Shown: positions 7,299-10,099 of the stretch, piece by piece
Numbering within the stretch: position 1 is the first letter of the stretch
Layout: each line of letters opens with the position of its first letter
Assembly: GCF_905207245.1 (NCBI RefSeq)
Contig: NZ_CAJLKP010000121.1
Span: forward strand, 1 to 10,099
Direction of reading: 5' to 3'
From: an uncultured Bacteroides sp.
Lineage (GTDB): Bacteria > Bacteroidota > Bacteroidia > Bacteroidales > Bacteroidaceae
Length of the DNA: 10,099 nt
The notes under the pieces: model-generated
What the model saw: the letters and a program-made list of their open reading frames with translations, nothing else
Databases searched by the model: none
Told to the model about the DNA's origin: nothing
Made by a program: the position numbers and the translations under genes

Positions 7299-7312
7299 AG
7301 AAAAGGGATTGC

Positions 7313-8692
7313 CTATGCATCCTGTGCATAATCGCTGTTCCAGTCATTCTCGTCATCCCCCTTGGTGCCTTCCAACTTGATGACAAAACTCTTTGCCGGG
7401 AAGTAAGGAGTCAGGTGAATGTCGAGGAAAATGCGGTCTTTCTGTTTCGGGTCACGCTCGAAGCGGAGGATCTTGAATTTTTCAATCAGGCGTCCGGGAC
7501 CCTGGATGCTGTCCAGGAACTTGCTGATCTGTCCGCGCAAATCCCTCTCTGCCTTGCTGTTCCAGTTCTCGAAAGCGCGCCGGTTGAGGAAGTCCATCAA
7601 TACCTTGGTCACCCAGTCGAACACACGTACCACCGAATAGGTCTGCAAGCCCAGGTTGTCGCCGTTGAACAACGTCTTGGCGGAGAACGCCATCACCTTG
7701 CCGTATTCCTTCACCATGGGAATCAGACCAATCTTTTCCAGTTCGGAGATCTCGCTCTTCTTCAGGTTGAAAGCCACTCCGTCCACCTCGCTCATGGAAC
7801 CGTATTTCTTGCCGGCGGTGACCTGTGCCATCACCGTCTTGTACACGCTGCCCGCCAGTGCCGCGGAAGGCGGAATCAGCAAGTCCTCCGTCTCGCCGAG
7901 TTCGGCATAACGCCCACGTCCGACCAGGTAGTTGCAGGCCATACATACGTTGGACTTGTACACATCGCCTCCCGACAGGTTGGAGTCGAAGAACATCTCG
8001 ATGACATCGTCCGGCTTTTCAAGGTCGGCGAAGTCGGTATAAATCATCACCTTGTTGTCATGCGCTATCTTCGCCCATTTCTCAATCACCTTGTTGGAAC
8101 CCAGGTAGCCGGGGATGACCAGCAAGGAATAGTTGGTACGCAGGTCCAGGCGGTCGTAGTTGGCACGCAACTCGTCCGCAATGGCGTCGATGAAGAAAGA
8201 GTTGTCCAGGTCGGTGAGCTGCTCCATGGAAGCATTGACGATGGAAATGTTCTTAATCTTGTCGGAATCCGTATTCTTGTAGAAAAGCATGACCGTACGG
8301 TATGACTTCTCCAATTGTTTCACCTCTTCCACCGCCTTCAGCTGGTTCTGGGAAAGCAGGTCGGAGACGGCTGCCGATTTCTTCTGGCACAGTTCAATCA
8401 TTTCGCTGATGGACTTGTTGCCTTGCAGCATGTCCACCCACATTTCGAGCCGTTTCTCCAGCTCCTTGCGCTCAGGCGCCCGTTCGGGGTCTGTAAGGAA
8501 AATGTTACGGCGCGCCTTGCGCTCCGGGTTCAGGTTCTGTATGCCGTCCACAGAGGACTCCAGGACATTGAAACCACCAAACTTAGCCAGGACCTGTAGC
8601 TCCGCGTTCAGGTTTCTGGACTGTGCCGCAGCCTGCTGTTGTTGTACGGCTGCCTCCCTGTGTGTGTTCTGTTCACTCATAGCTGTTGTCAT
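7313..8692 (-). CDS. tssC: T6SS contractile sheath large subunit TssC, Bacteroidota type
   Basis: TssC pairs with TssB to build the cytoplasmic sheath that contracts and drives the Hcp tube, spike and effectors into a target cell. The 459-residue length is normal for the family. I recognise the Bacteroidota TssC type from strings such as SYRTVMLFYKNTDSDKIKN, LLVIPGYLGSNKVIEKWA, YLVGRGRYAELGETEDLL and VRVFDWVTKVLMDFLNRRAF. The Q/A-rich first 30 residues are probably flexible. The start (ATG 8692) overlaps the tssB stop by four bases (ATGA), indicating translational coupling and balanced subunit output. A second ATG at 8680 would trim four residues. The protein is cytoplasmic, with no signal or membrane segment, and a strong terminator follows the gene. 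Nothing appears broken. Confidence 0.95.
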   Translation of the reverse strand: MTTAMSEQNTHREAAVQQQQAAAQSRNLNAELQVLAKFGGFNVLESSVDGIQNLNPERKARRNIFLTDPERAPERKELEKRLEMWVDMLQGNKSISEMIELCQKKSAAVSDLLSQNQLKAVEEVKQLEKSYRTVMLFYKNTDSDKIKNISIVNASMEQLTDLDNSFFIDAIADELRANYDRLDLRTNYSLLVIPGYLGSNKVIEKWAKIAHDNKVMIYTDFADLEKPDDVIEMFFDSNLSGGDVYKSNVCMACNYLVGRGRYAELGETEDLLIPPSAALAGSVYKTVMAQVTAGKKYGSMSEVDGVAFNLKKSEISELEKIGLIPMVKEYGKVMAFSAKTLFNGDNLGLQTYSVVRVFDWVTKVLMDFLNRRAFENWNSKAERDLRGQISKFLDSIQGPGRLIEKFKILRFERDPKQKDRIFLDIHLTPYFPAKSFVIKLEGTKGDDENDWNSDYAQDA

Positions 8693-9162
8693 TCATTTGC
8701 AGGGTTAGACTTCTCGTTTTTCTTTAAATCGTCCAGCATGGCAGAAAGCGAATTGACGAATGCCTCGCGTGTCGCCGGATTCTCCAATACCCGTTGCAGC
8801 ACCTTGTTGGAGCGCAACGACTTCTCCATCCTGTCGGCGAACTGCTTTTCCGTATTCAGTCCTGACAGGAAATGACTTTGCTCCGTCATTTTCTTGACAG
8901 AAAAGTCCCCCACATTGTGAAAACGGAAGTTTTCCTCCACGGGAGCACCTTCCGCATCGGTGAACTCAATATCTATCTCCGGTAAGAAATGCGCGAAGAC
9001 CTGGTCGATATTGGTCAGCCCCGTGATCACTTCGGGAGCCACCGGTTCGTCTTTAGTCAACTGCTCCACCAATAATGTCCGGTTTTGTGGAATTTCCGCA
9101 ATGCCTTCGGAGGCGTCAATCTTCACTTCGTTTCCGCCGATTCCGTAATTTCCAAGATCCAT
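8689..9162 (-). CDS. tssB: T6SS contractile sheath small subunit TssB, Bacteroidota type
   Basis: TssB is the small partner of TssC; the two interlock to form the repeating unit of the T6SS sheath. At 157 residues it fits the family size. The core (NRTLLVEQLTKDEPVAPEVI, then DQVFAHFLPEIDIEFTDAEG and FRFHNVGDFSVKKM) follows the TssB/VipA pattern of a beta-rich body with an FxxxxDF-like stretch. The C terminus is charged and helical (EAFVNSLSAMLDDLKKNEKS). The assignment is reinforced by the four-base overlap with tssC directly downstream. The ATG at 9162 follows a 45-base gap after the helical-repeat gene, with no strong Shine-Dalgarno, as is usual in Bacteroidota. Confidence 0.92.
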   Translation of the reverse strand: MDLGNYGIGGNEVKIDASEGIAEIPQNRTLLVEQLTKDEPVAPEVITGLTNIDQVFAHFLPEIDIEFTDAEGAPVEENFRFHNVGDFSVKKMTEQSHFLSGLNTEKQFADRMEKSLRSNKVLQRVLENPATREAFVNSLSAMLDDLKKNEKSNPANE

Positions 9163-9207
9163 AAATTCGATATTTAAGTTTAAACTATATGTTGATTAAA
9201 TTCTCTT

Positions 9208-10099
9208 TCAGTTGAAAATACCTCCTTTTCTTCTGGCTTTTGCCTGCCGCATGGAGGGATTCTCCACCAGTTCCTTCCAGTCCTCGCCCAGCCATTCGTG
9301 AAGCTGGCGTTCCAGCACCTCGATGTCAATCGGCGCACGCACCTGCCTGCCCGTATGGAGCGCCAGGTGTGCCGCGTAGGTGAAGGTGGAGCTCCGTCTG
9401 ATGTCTTCGGAAAGATAGCTTCCTCCCGCCAATGCCAGCAGGAAATATTCGAACGCCTGTTCCAGCTTTCCCTCCTCGTACCGCAGGAAGCCGCACATCC
9501 GGTAGCCCTCCATGACATAATAGGGGTCTTTCCGTTCGACAGCTTTCCCGGCTATCCCCTCGTATAAAGCCACCGCCTCTTCGCGTTTCTTTTCTGCCGT
9601 CAGGATTGCCGCCTTCATGGAAACAGCCATCTTCCAGTAGCTGTATCCCGCCGCCTCGCCATCCTTCATCGCCTTTTCCGCCTCGCGGATGGTCTTGTCG
9701 CTGTATTTCATGCTGCTTTTGTATTCGCGGATAGCATAGCAGGCTTCGGAAGCGATGAAGAGAGCGGATATCCGAATATTCGCATCCTTCAGTTCCCCGG
9801 CAATATCCAAGAGTTTCCTTATTTCCTTTTCCAGCAGGTTCAAATCCTGTTTCCGCGTGCAGTCCATGACCGCCGTCACCTGCTGTTTGAACCGGTTCTC
9901 GGGCGCAATCAGGTCGTTACCGGTATCCGCCCGTGCCATCCGGTTATGCAGTGCCGCCGCCATGTCAAAGCGGGGGCGTATGTGGACCACCTCCGGCGAC
10001 TCGTCCAAAGCGACACTCCTGTTCTTTTTCAAATCAATGGTTGTCAGACGGATGCCCTGCGGGACACCCTCTTTCAGTACCTGTCCGAACCATTCCGTC
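9208..10099 (-). CDS. TPR-like helical-repeat protein of the T6SS locus, N terminus beyond the window
   Basis: The frame is open to the right edge. Reading upstream of the TTG at 10032 continues in frame without a stop (TEWFGQVLKEGVPQGIRLTT...), so that TTG is not the start and the gene is partial. About 296 residues are visible. The section from about KQDLNLLEKEIRKLLDIAGE to LALHTGRQ consists of paired amphipathic helices with TPR-like spacing (ACYAIREYKSSMKYSDKTIR, AAILTAEKKREEAVALYEGI, RYEEGKLEQAFEYFLLALAG). The C-terminal tail is basic (MRQAKARRKGGIF). Helical repeats of this type usually bind other proteins, so an assembly or effector-loading role is plausible from its place just ahead of tssB, but I do not recognise a named T6SS subunit. 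No signal peptide is visible in the part seen. It lies 45 bases from tssB on the same strand with no terminator between, so the two are probably co-transcribed. Confidence 0.75.
   Translation of the reverse strand, partial: TEWFGQVLKEGVPQGIRLTTIDLKKNRSVALDESPEVVHIRPRFDMAAALHNRMARADTGNDLIAPENRFKQQVTAVMDCTRKQDLNLLEKEIRKLLDIAGELKDANIRISALFIASEACYAIREYKSSMKYSDKTIREAEKAMKDGEAAGYSYWKMAVSMKAAILTAEKKREEAVALYEGIAGKAVERKDPYYVMEGYRMCGFLRYEEGKLEQAFEYFLLALAGGSYLSEDIRRSSTFTYAAHLALHTGRQVRAPIDIEVLERQLHEWLGEDWKELVENPSMRQAKARRKGGIFN

Noticed and set aside
7415..8305. Plus-strand open frame of 296 codons opposite tssC
   Set aside because: It is a shadow of the well-supported tssC gene on the other strand.
10030..10032. 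TTG at 10032 as the start of the helical-repeat gene
   Set aside because: The same frame remains open upstream to the window edge with protein-like sequence, so the gene starts outside the window.

Overview
The window comes from a Bacteroidales bacterium, either a gut Bacteroides/Parabacteroides-type genome or a relative carrying a similar integrative element. The evidence is a T6SS sheath pair of the divergent Bacteroidota type (tssB, tssC), a large PAAR-Rhs effector, an IS4-family element of the kind common in these hosts, and little Shine-Dalgarno signal before most starts. All supported genes lie on the minus strand, so transcription runs from high to low coordinates.

Right part, 7.2-10.1 kb, GC-richer: T6SS structural genes. 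A helical-repeat (TPR-like) protein enters from beyond the right edge and is incomplete at its N terminus. It is followed by tssB and tssC, which overlap by 4 bases. A strong intrinsic terminator (stem 7258-7298) follows tssC.

Middle, 2.3-7.2 kb: one effector/immunity module. The 1435-residue Rhs protein has an N-terminal PAAR-like domain for seating on the T6SS spike, a DUF6531/Rhs YD-repeat shell, an Rhs core end with a DP...DPFGL self-cleavage motif, and a 123-residue C-terminal toxin with PD-(D/E)XK nuclease residues. The next gene overlaps the rhs stop by 13 bases and encodes an unrecognised 215-residue protein, the likely cognate immunity protein. Base composition drops sharply around 3.6-3.75 kb, so the end of the Rhs core, the toxin and the immunity gene look like one exchangeable AT-rich cassette.

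Left part, 1-2.2 kb, AT-rich: a broken gene for a DUF1016 (YhcG-like) protein. It is split by a complete IS4-family insertion sequence (380-1690) with 15-bp terminal inverted repeats and a perfect 9-bp target duplication. Removing the element and one duplicate restores the reading frame exactly. The DUF1016 gene also lacks its C-terminal nuclease half.

Together the T6SS genes supply the contractile sheath, the Rhs protein supplies a tip-loaded antibacterial nuclease, and the immunity gene protects the producer and its siblings. The least described parts are the toxin/immunity pair and the helical-repeat protein upstream of tssB.
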